64,000 nt of DNA from Edolisoma coerulescens (taxonomy: Eukaryota; Chordata; Aves; Passeriformes; Campephagidae), in contig VWZW01006950.1 in the NCBI GenBank assembly GCA_013397115.1, positions 832,622 through 896,621 of the forward strand. The letters are read 5' to 3'. Position numbers and translations under genes: made by a program. The notes under the pieces are model-generated. The model ran no database searches, was not told the DNA's origin, and was given only the letters and a program-made list of their open reading frames with translations. Positions 50,634-63,800 of the stretch are shown here, piece after piece. Numbering within the stretch: the stretch's first letter is position 1; every line of letters starts with the position of its first letter.

Positions 50634-51699
50634 GGTTTTTTTCCTGATTGTCGTTGTTCTGATGTCTCTTCGTAAAAAAAGAAGGGACTTTCAGTTTTCC
50701 CCTTCCTAGAAGTCAGGTTTATACTCCTCAGATATGTAAAATTCTGAGTGCTGAAGGGAAAATTCTAGTTGCAACTGCTCAGAAATGATGATTTATGACC
50801 AAGGAATGCTGGGGGCATGGACCCGTGGCTGGGCTGAGGTGCCCCATGCAATTGCTCTCAGGTTTGGTGCTGGTGCAGGTGTATACAAGGAGTCTGGTTG
50901 TGATGTATTTCTGCAGACTCCAAGTTGAAACACTCCCTGTAGAACCACATATTGCAGTAGGACTCTGCCCAGTGCATTGTTCGTTAAATGTTTCTTTTAT
51001 ATTTAAGTACAGATGTAACTTCTTACTGAATTCACCTTGAGGAGCACCATAAAAGTCCCTGACGGTGCCTAAAGGTCAAACCCAGCAAAAAATCGCAGAA
51101 AGCAAACACGTCCTCCATTCAGCTACTCCAATTAAAAATCACATCGTTTTGAAGACTTCATTCAATCATTGCCTAATTGTGGTTTTCAGTGTTTTATATT
51201 GCTCCTTCCATTTGTACCATGAGTGCAGGTAGCCTCCTGCTACCCCTTCCCCGTTTGATGTCAGAAGTGGTGCTGAAGTGCCTGCTCAGCCTGTGTGATA
51301 CAGCAGGTACTCAGCCAGCGAGACAAGAGTGCAGAGCAGTCACAAGCACAAGGACAAAGCAACAAATGGCTGAGGAAAGGAAAAGTCTCCTCCAGCTCTA
51401 GGGGAGACCAAAGGCAATGTTTCTTTTTCTCCCTTCCCATTTGTTCCCCTCCCTTCCTGTGCACATCCCCAGAGCTGCCAGCAAGACAAGCCATCCCTAT
51501 ACCCCCAAACCCAGGTCATTTTCAGACAGAAGAAAGCCACTGCCACCCTTCTCCCAAAAAGCTGTTAAGTGAGCTGTATTTTTTTTCTCATCCTTTTCTT
51601 TTGATCAGCTTATCCTTTCATAACCAACCAAGTTTTTCCATGGGTGGCTCAGTCTGTGTTTTGATGTGATGATCATGGTGTCTGCAGAGAGCCAATGGG
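50634..51699. other. Region downstream of C6
   Basis: Contains the C6 3' UTR by position, read leftwards. I see no clear polyadenylation signal on the - strand and no other gene. Confidence 0.4.
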
Positions 51700-51881
51700 T
51701 TATGGCAGGCAGCTCCCCTGCTCCAGCACCTTCAGTTTGATGCCAGCACACTTCATGGCTGCCAGCATGCAATGACTGACTGTCCTCCTCCTCCCTGTCG
51801 TCTCCATTTGGATGCAGTGAGGGCGGATCTCTTCTTTAGGGCACTGGTAAGGCATCAGGCAGGAGCACTGGGTCTGTGTCT
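51700..51881 (-). CDS. C6: C6 terminal coding exon: FIM2 and stop
   Basis: Acceptor acattcattcccag. It encodes QCSCLMPYQCPKEE, HCIQMETTGRRRTVSHC and KCAGIKLKVLEQGSCLP, then TAA. The cysteine pattern matches the end of C6. It lies 1.9 kb beyond the preceding exon and was found by homology and phase. No canonical AATAAA is visible on the - strand in the next several hundred bases. Confidence 0.9.
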
Positions 51882-54800
51882 CTGGGAATGAATGTGTGGA
51901 AATTTAGCAGCAAATGTGATGACTAAAACCAAATTTTATACTTTGACGACATTTCGAAGTCCAACAGGGAAAAACACTCTTGGACCTTTGTGATATATTA
52001 GTTACAAAAAGCCTGTAGTGCATACACTAGGTGGCTGGATATTAGGAATAGAGATATAATCAGCTTTAAAGAACAGTTTTTGCAGCAGTGGCCCATACAA
52101 AAGCAGAATTGATCTAACTATTTTTATCCACTGGCTTTCCCTGCGTTTTCTTCTAAACAAAGATATATTAAGTTGACTTTCTATTCCCAATTATCCTTGA
52201 ACACAATCTTGCTATGAAATGGAGTCTTAAGGTCCATATTGTGTCAGCTCCTATTTCATTAAAGCTCTCTTTATGAATGCTAAGCTACCTACTGCTGGCC
52301 TGTGGTAAAGCTCAGTCCTGCCGGTTATTTCATTACCTATTTCTGATCTAATCAGGTTCTGACTCTTTATATTCTTTCCCAGAAATCCCCCAGGCAGAGT
52401 TTCTGCCTTCAGTTTCTTAAAACATGAAAAATGTGTGCTTTCCTCCATTTAGCTTCTTTCACGGTACTGCAGTATCTTTTCTGCAGTATCTTCTGTCCCT
52501 GAGTTGATACCAACTACTCACTCTCAGGAAAAACAGAACTTTCATGTCCTAAATGCTTGTGCACACTCATGAAAAGTGGACTTCTGTGGAGATGGTGAAA
52601 AGTCCAGTTCTAATCTCTTGAACACCACACTGACAACTAATTTTATTTAATGTATTTTTCTCCCCTCTCTCTTATTTTTCTGAACAGTCTCTGTAGGCTT
52701 TTGAGAGAAAACACTGAAGTGCTGGCACAGGATCCAGCATGAAGACACTTGCACGACGGAAGCAGAGCTAGGCTTCTTAGAGGCTCTGGAGTAAGTAATT
52801 TTTAAAGAATTATCTCCTTTTCCCCAGGAGGACAAGGTGCCTAGAGGTTCCACCAGTGCATGTCCATTGATGGACACACCTGGTCATGCCCTCTGCTTGA
52901 GCCCACAAGGAACAACATCTCATGCAGTAATTTTACAGTCACCTACTTCAAATTCTATGCTGCAGAAATCTTGCATCTTCAAAACAGGGGCTTAGGATTG
53001 CTGCACACTGCTGCTGCTTTATTTATCGTTAAGTAGACCAGGTGTGATAAGAATCAGATTTGTCTCTGGCAGCAAGGGATGGAGTGATTGTGTCTGTCAC
53101 TCAGCCTTTACCTGGCAAGCACTTGATGTGCATGGAGCCAGTCAGCACTGCAGACATTTACAGGAAAACCTACTGCTCTTATCACCTGGTTACACAGTAA
53201 ATAGCCAAGTTGCACAACAGTGTTTAGAGAATAATCCTCTTAGGGATTTTACCAGCTTAGCTAGTTCATTAAAACTCTTAATAAACACAGTTTTCACATA
53301 GAAGTATTTGCAATTTTTACCATTAAAATCCCATTAAGCCTCATGGCCCCAGTCTTGCTTTTGAAGTAGCATCATGATTTAATTTCACAATTTAATTATG
53401 TGCTGTAGAGGGTGTGGCCCAAATTAATTCCTGAAGTACAAACTAGGGGCTAGTAGCTTTACAAGGAATGGGTGAAAATATTACCAACTACATTTTGTGA
53501 TTAAAGATTCAAATGTTAATTCTCCTGAAAAATTTCCTGATCTCCAAGTTCCTCTTGTGCCTTTCTAATGGGAAGTAACAACACTACACTGGTTGTAAGT
53601 AAAGGGAAAAGGCACGTATCTAAGTGTGACACTAGATAGCAGGGACACAGGACTGACCACACTTCCACACTCCTTGTGCCCAGAGGGACCACAATCTTTG
53701 TAAATCCTGTTCTTGGAGCAGCAAAAGAGTCAACACATTTTACTTTTAAATCCAAAGGGATGCCTAAATCTCACCATTCAGAAGACATACCTTGACAATC
53801 TTCCCAGTCATAGCAGGTGTCATAGCCACAGGGCACTTTCTTCAAGCTATTTGTAGAGAGCTTTGCCCTCTCAATTGCCCACTCTAGGTTGGAATTACCA
53901 TGGCAAGGGCCAGCATGCAAGAAGTGAAATGACTGCTCTCCGAGGCACATTTCAGCTGAGTACTGACAGCTGGGCTTGGTCACATTCTGTTCAGAAACAG
54001 CATGTAGCACACAGATGTCTTCTGAGTAGTGGCTGCCCAAAGGAAGAAAAGAAAAACTATTTTAGCAGGCTGTGGAACAAGTCCATGCTTTTAAACAGTC
54101 CATCAGCATCGGATGAAACACAGCAAAGCCATGGCCAGGCTGGAGATCCATCTAAAGACCTGAGGCTTCCCCAGCAGGACCTGGACCTGATAAAACAAGT
54201 GCTATCAGATGGGGAAGCTTTGGTCCTGTCCAGCAGTTGGGAGGTAAAGGACATGTGTCTGTACAGGAAAAAGGAGATGCTGTGACCTCCACGAGGATGT
54301 GAAATTTCCACAGCCCCTGGGGTAGCTTTTCTGAGTTAATGCATCCCTGCAGCTGTGTGTGGAAGTCTGTCTCTGACGCACAGTTATCTTGGGATCAAAG
54401 GCAGGCAAAAACAGTCATGCTGCTTGTAGTTTCCTTTTTTCCATATTGCTCTGGTCACTGAGTGAATTCATTCCTCAAAGGTGCATGCATTTCCAAGCAG
54501 CATCATTTTGTGGATCTTAGCCATTTCCCAAAAAGAGGATCATAAAATCATAGAATGGTTTGGATTGGAAGGAACCTTAGAGATCATAGATCCAACCTTG
54601 CATGCTCCTTGTGCACGGTGCTGACACTGGAGAAATAAAGAGAAAAAAAGGAAGAGTTGGGGTCTCCAGTAGCAGAGGGCAGTGTAGATTAAAAAGATGT
54701 GCTGTGGTGTCTCATTACATTAATGTAATTGGGTGCATTAGGGACCGCATTGCCAGCGGGTTACGGGAGGCGACCCTGCATATCTACTCAGCCCTGGTGA

Positions 54801-57800
54801 GGCACAGGTGGAGAGCTGTGTCCAGTGCTGGGCTCCTCAGCTCAACAGAGACATGAAACACCTGGAGCAGGTCCAGTGTGATAGATTTCTTATCTGCTGA
54901 TCCTCACACGGGGCACCAGTTGATGGGTTCTTCTTAATTATTTCTTTTCCCCGTCCAGTCTGGTTCTTCCACGCAGGTTTTGGATGAAAACGCAGAGAGA
55001 GACTGAAGCTTCTTGTTCGGACTTGTTTATTATATTCTTATCTATGTTACAGTCACACAGCCTATGCTCTCCAGTTAACAAGGTGGAAAAATGGCNTATA
55101 GTTTTGGCAGTCTCTCCCAAGGTCTCAGGTCAAATGCAGTGTATTTTTGGGGATCATTGTCTTTCAGCACAGAAGGATCAAAAACATCAGAATCTAGGGT
55201 TCCAACACAGTGGAGGGTAACAAGGATGATCAAGGGACTGGAGTATCTCTATTATCAGAAAAGGCTGCGGGAGCTGGGCCTGTTCAGTCTCAAGAAGAGG
55301 TGACTGAGAGGGGACCTCATTGATGTCTGCACGGAGGGGTCAGAGGATGGACCAGGCTCTGCTTGGAAGTGCTGAGCAATAGGACAAGAGGCAATGGGCG
55401 GAAACTGATGCACAAGAAATTCCACCTGAGTATGAGGAAGAAATGGATTACTGTGAGGGGAACAGGTTGCTCAGAGAGGCTGTGGAGTCTCCCTCACTGG
55501 AGATATCCAAGCGCCATCTGAACACAGTCCTGTGCTGTGTGCTCTGGGATGGCCCTGCTTGAGCAGGGAGGTCGGACCAGGTGACCACTGGGGGCCCTTC
55601 CAACCTGACCCATTTTGTAATCCTGTTATTGTTTATTTATTTCATAGGCTATAAACAGGGCTGTAATTTGAATAGAAAGGAATAGCTAGCTAATATCTGA
55701 ACAGAGACTAGTCTTGATTTGCAGTTGTCTTTTCCTGCTCTTCCTGTTTGGTATCACAATGGCCTCTTGGTCTATCATTGGAGAAACTTTGACTTCTAAT
55801 TACAGTACTTACCCACAATCTTCTTCTGGAGACATACAAACACACTGAGATCCAACCTGCTTTTGTCCTGGATTGCAAATACCTCTAATTTTAGTTTGCA
55901 CGTCTGAAACAACAGAGTGAAAACTACTGTAACAATTGAAGAGTGAACAGAAATATCTTACACTCCTACCATAAAAGCTAAAATGGATTTATTTCTATTT
56001 GTCCTAAGTTTCTCTCTTCAAAAGCTCCCTGGTTGGCACGCTACAAGTATTTTCATCAGTCTTTGCAAAAATCACTGGAAAATCCTGTTTAACAAGAGAA
56101 GCTGAAGTTTCAATAGAATGCATTTTCCTGCTTTGCTTTCATAAAGCCTTGTTAATACAGCTGGGGTTTTCTTTGGTTTGGTTTTGGTTTTAAGCAAACA
56201 GTTTCAGTGTCTCAATTTCATTATTAAAGTTTACAGTAGACTGCATCCAAAAATTCTGAACTTAATGCAGAAGTTTAGAGCTGAAATTCTGTCACCAAGG
56301 GAGGCACAAAGTAAAACCAAAATTAATGAACAGCTGCTATATGTCTTAAACCCAGTCATCAGCCTCCTAGTTCTAGCTAGTTGAAATAAACAGTACTTTA
56401 ATACCAGCAATATGGAAACAGTAAAGTATCTGCAGGCATACTAACCTTTTTCACATTTAATAGACCTCAAAATAGGAGGTATCCAGGACAGGTCTTTCCC
56501 ACAGGTATACTTTGCGTGACCAGTGACCATAAACCCAGCTTGGCAGCTCAGCTTCATTGTTTCACCTGTGTTGTACTGTTGCTTAAATGGGGAAATTGTA
56601 ACACTGTCAGATATTGGTGGCCTGAGGCATACTGAGGCTGTAACAAACAATAAAAAAAAGCATAATTCTTGTTGGTTTAATGCTGTGTGGATATTTACAG
56701 AAAGTCATAATGCTTTATCTGAAGAACCATATAAAGACCCTCAATGACACTGAACATTTGTCTGACATTCAAAACTAATAAAAATTTAACATAATTAAGT
56801 CTAGAAATTTTCAGTGCGCTGTCATAGTCTTTAAAATATTTTTCAAGTAATAACTAAATAATGACAATATGTTTCTAATGTATGCCAATATAAGTAATTT
56901 AATTTTGCTCTTTAAAAATAGTAAGAATGGCATTTAACAGCATATTTTAATTTTTCTTCTGCAAATTAAACAAAATCAATGGCAAAAGAAAGCTCATACG
57001 AATATTCGGGTGCTTCTTTTTTTGTTAAAATGATGACTAAGTCAATGAAATCACACCAAGTTTTAGAAAACTACTGAAATCTCTCTTGTTACCAAACACA
57101 GACCAATTCTGATCCTTAATTCTTAATTGACCTATAAATTCTTCAAGGCATTGATTTATGGTAGAGATTTTCAAGGCAGCCTGGGAGGTCTTGGTTAGAA
57201 ACACATCATCCATTTAATATAAAATATAGTAGACAAATTTCTGATTTCTTCTTCATAACTGTATCAACTTAAAGATATCTATGTAAGTCTGAAAACAAAA
57301 GGTGAGTCCTTTTGTTAAAGGTATTTAAAACTAGAAAAGAGAAGGATCTTGCAGCATCAATCTGAGGATTTTCTAATGCACTGAATATTAAAATATCCTT
57401 ACAAAGCACATAATAGTAACACTTCTGAATTGAAAGGGGAGTGATGTAGTGACTCACAGTGTTTTTGACATGTCTACATGAAATACCTTCTTAAAATGCT
57501 ATCTTTTCAGATATCTTAGAGACTCTTTTTTTAAAAAACCTGTATTAAAATTTTTTTTGTGTCTTTTTCTTCCACTTTTATTTTGGTGCTGTGCATTTTG
57601 TTTGTTTCCTTTTTCTTACGTTGGCACTCAACATGTTGCTGTGTCCAGGTTTGATCTGGCAGACACCGAAGGTATTGATAGCCAATGAGGCTATGACCAC
57701 TCACACAGGCAATTTCAACTTCCTCCCCCACAGCATACTGGTTCTTTTCATTCTACAGAAAAAAAAAAAAATAAAAAAAAAAATTAAAGAAACCCAAGCC

Positions 57801-60800
57801 AAAAAGCTCTGCAAGAATCTATGGAAACGAGACTGGGCATTGTCAAAGGAAACAATAGCAAAATCCTGATAAGATGTAATGAATGCATGCTTTTCCTACT
57901 CTGAAATGTGAGTCATCCACTCACTAATATAATGATAAGTTTGTCCAGTTGCAGTAACTGATGTCGTGGTTACAAAACAAGGATTCAAGGACCACTTGAA
58001 ATGGATTTTACCTTGACTTTTCTTCAGTTGCTGGTGTAGTGTGGTGGGCTAGAGTCCCACAGCATTCCTTGAACGCAGCAGCACTCTCACTAGCACAGTA
58101 GCTAGACTGAGTATCAGGCATACACAGAAGAGAAGCTGTAAAATTTCCAGTCTCTGCAGCTACTGCCCTTTGCTTCTGTACCATTTTTCATGCTCACCCT
58201 GATAAAGCCATATTCTGGTGGGTCTGGCCTAGAACATCCAGACTCAGGTTCACCCATCAAGACATTCTCTTCTCTCCTGGCTTCATCATCATTTATACAA
58301 GGAGCGCCTCTGAAAAGTGAAAATTTGTTGTAAGGAAGTATCTTAAGCATTCATGTCACCAAGTAACACTGGCAGAATGTCAGGAGAGCTGCAAGTGTGT
58401 CCTGTCATCCTCCCCCCATCATTTCATTCTGTTATATAAAAAGTGGTGGATGAAACTTCAGGTTGATGGAGGGAGAACGCGAGAGCAGTAAAAAGTGCTA
58501 AATGCATCTAACAGCATAATTAATTAAATATCTTTATACAGCAACAAAAGTGGCAGAAAGTGCAACATAATGGGAAGTGTCTAAACAATCCATGTAATAC
58601 TGTTGCAACCAAGCAGTGGCCAAAGGTGGCTGGTCTCTGTGAGTATGGAACTGTACAGCCCATGATGTCTGAGTAACAACAGGCTGTGGAGCCACTGCTT
58701 GTAACCCTCTCCTAGTCACTCTGGAATTCCCTCTGCAATCATTACAGCAGGGAGAGTGAAAATCCTGTTCCAGCTCTTGGTCCCAGCGGAAAAAATGAAG
58801 CCTTGGGCTTGAAGATAAAAAAAAACCAAGCCAGTTTGGGGTTAGGTTTTGAAGTTGAGACCATGCTAAAAAGGTACATCAGACATACTTAAAGTGGGAA
58901 TATGAGAGACTTGGTATCTTCATCTGAAGTCTCTGTGAGACTTTCGGATCTAAACTCCTAAGAAAAGAGGATGTGATGGCAAAAAAAGAGTAGAAACTCA
59001 GAACTCCAATGAAGAGAAGCAAAAGATTTCTCCATGTCTTTGGAAAAGAAGTCATGCAAAGCAGCATACAAGATCTACAGGCATACTTTAGTATGTAATT
59101 CATCAACAATTGTCTAGGAATAAACAATTAATAAATCCAAATGTGAAGCAAATTGCAGAGATTTTCAGACTTTTCCTTCTCTCTGCTCCACTGAAGAAAT
59201 TCAGAGAGCAAAGTTATGTGCTACTTCTCCTTGGCAGTCGCAGAGCCACTGTGGAGGGCTCCTTAACTATGCCATGACTGTGGAGATCTTTTGATCTTCT
59301 TACCTGTCTGTGAACACGGAGACATAGCAGTCCTCTTCTTCTTCCCGCTGCCCTTCACACGGCTTCCCGCCGTTCATTGGGGCGGGGTTATTGCATTCCC
59401 GGGTCCTTCTGGTTTTGAAGGAAGTGTCGCATGGACTCCATTCAGACCAGCAACCCCATCGGCCATCGACAGCAACTGCAAGGAGTAAAAGAAACACCAT
59501 CTTTCGGCAGACCAGTACTATACACAGTATTTCTTTTAAGGGCACGTATGAGAGGGATGGCAGTAAATTCATAATAGCCATTTTCAGAAGATTTAAAATT
59601 GTTAATGTTAAGGGAGTAGATTGCATCTAGAATATTATGTTTTCCGAAAGGTGGCCAGCCAAATTCCAGCTGCTTCATAAAACCCTAAATACATGTACCT
59701 TTCTAGTTTTGATTGCAAGTAACATTAAAACCCAGAAGCAACATATTTTATATTTTTATGGCACACACAGATGTGAGTTTTCATGGTACTGACAAGTTTC
59801 TTAGATAGGTCATTATTTAATGAGTTTTTAAATAAATCTGAGTTCTAACACCATGTCTAAATCCGAAATCTACATCCCATGCCAGTTAAATTAAAACATT
59901 ACTACTCATAACCCCTGGCATATTTTACCTGTACCACTATGAAATGTGCATAAACATTTTTACTTACTCTTATGCATGTAATGGACTTTCTGTATCAATC
60001 TCTGTCTTCAGTTGTTTATTTCTTTCAAAATATTCCTCTGTCAGGGTCAGATAATGAGGCCTGTATCTGCCTAAGTGACTTTACCTTATGTTCCCTTTTG
60101 TTTGTGGAATATAAACAATGTCTCTTTTGTTTCCCTTAGGTATGGCACTAGCGCCAATTTCATTCAAAAATGTTTTTGCATTAAATTGCTCTTTAAATTC
60201 TCCAGAATGATGATTATGTTCTCTCTCCTTATGACAACTGAGTTTTCTTTCTAAACTGTAATCAACAATTTTTATCTTCATTAGCCATTTAGTCTTAAGC
60301 ATAATAGGCTATAGGGAAAACTAAGCAATGGGTTTCTTAATTTTTTTGTATCAATTATCTTTGATCTCAGCTTCACCCTTATTGCTGAATAGCTCAATTT
60401 ATATTATCTTAATTATGTAGCTAAGGAGTATTTTGCCATATCTTACACTCTGTTTTGACTCATGGCTGTTCAGTTTGATTTTTTAATTTTTAATCTCTAC
60501 CTTTATTATTATGCTTTTTGGACATCACCGCGTGGTAAGAAGCGCTGCAGATGTAGTGAGGGGAGGTTATGGCACACTAACCCCTGACAAAGAGATACCA
60601 GAAGGACCACATTTGCACGACGCCGCCGCCGCCCCGAGTACCTGCTGTGAAGCCCGGGGCCCGCGTCTCGCAGCTGGCGCCGTGGGTGCCGGCCTGGCAG
60701 AGGCAGAGGCACTCTGTCCCGGCGAGCACGGGCCGGCCGTTGTTGGGGCACGGCGCGCACCGGCACGGGTCGAGCCTGCCCGCCTGCTCCCTCAGCGCTC

Positions 60801-63800
60801 TCCGCAGGTGCCGGCGCTTGGTGGCAGCGCACGGCACGTTCCTCACCAGCTCCACGATGGGCGACACCTGCCAGAGAGCCGGGCAGTCAGCGGGAACTGA
60901 TGCACAGCAGGGCCCTCGCGGGGCAGACAGAGGGTTTTTAAGGTGCTACAGCCTACTTGTGAAGCTGTGTCACACAGGAGTTATGGATGCTTCAAAGGAG
61001 CGTGGCAGTGCTATACACCTATATTATCCTGTTCATGCTGCTTTTATTTCCCCAATACAGGGCTCTATGAGCCAGGCGAAAATCAACGAAGTGGGATACT
61101 ATGTCCTAAAATTCAGGACACTCTCTGTCACACATCACGTCACTACGCGATGTAGGGTTTGCTTACATTTTTGCTTACATTTGCATCCCTACGCTGCCTT
61201 CAGGAGTTCAGCAGCTGCAGTGGGAGAGACCTCAGTGGATGCTGCATTCAGGCAGGTTTTGCTATTTGCCTCAAGTGCTGCTGAGCAGCTGCTGTACCAG
61301 CTGGGGCGGGAGACAGCTCAGTGCACTCACAGCAGCACCGGCATGCTGCATTAAAGGAGCAAGACAGAGATGGGGGGTTGCTCTTTCGTTTCAGTTTAGC
61401 TATGTGACATACTTTGCAGCATAGGCCTGGCAAGGGAATGATCCCAGGGGAAGAAAGCATTCCCAGCACCATGCACTATTTTCCTGCACAGTAACTAACC
61501 CCTGCCTATGCCTGAGCTCCTGCTGGTGCCGGAGCAATTCCTTCACATTCCTCACTCTTACTCCCACTGTCCATGGACAATGCAAAACCGCTGTGCCTCA
61601 TAAACCAACATGCACAAGAAGTTATCCTAATAAAAGTTCTGTATGTTTATGTTATGCCCATATTTATGTACATTCATATCACACACAGCATCATCCCTGT
61701 TTACAAGAAAAAATATCTGCACAGCTCTATGAAGAGCTGCTGACCAGTTGGTCTTTGCTATCTCAGTGTTTTTCTTGTTCTTCTCTTACCTCAAAGTCAA
61801 TCACCACAGGATTGTCCTTTGTTGATTCCAGCCAGTCTGTGAAGACTCTGTGTCCTGGGAAAGCCCCCTTTTTCTCCCAGGCCAGAGCTGCTGCGTACTC
61901 TGACCTGCCACCTTTTACCAGGGAGATTGATCGTTCGGCTGACTCCAAAATGGAACCTGAAAGACAATTTCATCACAGTATTCTCAGACAAAGGCCTCCA
62001 AAGACAGTGGATGTAACAACAGAACTATAAGAAAAAGTGTAAGAGGATATTAAAGAATATACTAAGATTAATTTTTTGAAACCATCCTTGGAAAAATGAA
62101 GTCAAAGCTCAGAGCAATCCCTGCTATGACAGCAACCTCTGATAATATTCCAAATGAAAGTGTTTGAGACCTGAGCCATGGGGATATTCAGAGTGTAAGA
62201 TAGTTGTGGAAAATGCAGAGGATGCAGCAGTCCCCTCTAGAACACACAGCATGGCAGAAGGATCTGTAGTTCTGTCTGTAAACACCCAAGTAACAGAAAT
62301 TAATCAACTATTGAGGACAAAAACACGGTGGAGGTGATGAAATCCCTATTCTTAGTGATGCATAACATGACTCCTGCCATTCTCATGGAAAATGTGACAG
62401 CTTTCTGCAGTTCGTGAGACACATTTCTGGCACTCCAGTACCTAAATGTCTGCTTGGCATGAGGAAAGTGGGAAGGGAAAGTCAGGGAGTGTGTTATTGC
62501 TGCCCAGCTCTCTCAGTGAGCTCTGAGCAACTCTTAAAGAAGATCAGGGACTCAGTCATGGACACAAATTTCTAGCTGTGCTCATTTTCCAGTTCAGCAT
62601 GCTTGGCCCTGGACCCAGAGCCAGGTGCAATGTTTGACAGATCTGTAACCAACTGGAGAGCCAGTGCCACCAGATCCCCAATGATGGTGCTCCAGAGCAG
62701 AGAAATAGCACCCCTACGTCATAATTTCTTTTGTAAATGAGAATATGATTTGTGTCAGAGGCAGACAGTGAAACACTGGCTCCTCTGACAGTGGTGGAAG
62801 AGCATCTGTAGTTAAACAAAGCTGAGAGGTCACCTGGGGCAGCTGAGGGCACTGGTATCTCTCAGGGTGAGTAACAAGACATGGGCCCTGTTCTCATCAT
62901 GGTCACCTTCATGTGTCACAGTCATCCTGTTTGTGGTGCATCTGGTACTGACTTTCTTTTTCTTCCTGAAGAACACACGCTTGGTTGTTTCTGTTCGGAC
63001 ACACTCTGTTGATTCATCAACTGACAGGCCTAGAAATACCACAGAGCAGCATCTTCATCACCATAACCATGACACATGGCAGGCACCACGCCCCAGGCTC
63101 CCACACCGAGGTTCCCCTGCTCCTCACCAACCTCTGGAAACTTCACTACAGCAGGCACCTGCTTCCCCAGCTACAAAGGGCTGAGTCATGCTTTAGCTAC
63201 CCTCCCATGCCCACGCAAGTTACAGCAGTGGCATTAAAGATCACAGCTTTTAACTTCAGATTTCCATTTTTGTGGTATTGTCTTTTCATTTTGACAGTCT
63301 AGCAGTCATGGGCAAATTTTAAAGTAATTTCTAATCCAAACCATCAGTTTTACTAATTGCATCACAAAAAGTACCACTTAGACCTCTCAGACCTCAGTCC
63401 CATGCTATAAGATGCTGGAACACCTTTTCCTGGTGGCACCTGGTCTTGGTCTGAAGGTCTTAAGTGGTTTCTCTGAACACAGTGACATTTACCAAATAAG
63501 GAACTCCTGAACTTTTCAAAGACAGTGTAGAGCAAAAATTTCTTCTTGCTTTATATGTAAGCAATATGAGTAATTACTGAGTATGTGAATGTCAAAAGAA
63601 TTTTTTGCTCTGTGGTGTAAGACCTAAAAAGAGGGATAAGAAAAGCTGTTAAACAAATAATGATATTTTGTTTACATACCTGAGTTCTGCAGTTCCTCAG
63701 AACTGTACTGGTAAAGAATATCATAGGAACCACCCATCTTCCCAGAGGTGTAGTAATGAGTGCCAAAGTCATCAAATATTCTGCTGTACAAAGCATAGTT

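Noticed and set aside
60647..61354. Longest open frame in the window (235 codons, + strand)
   Set aside because: It is antisense to the GC-rich C6 EGF exon. Lack of stops follows from base composition; no domain, signal or splice context.
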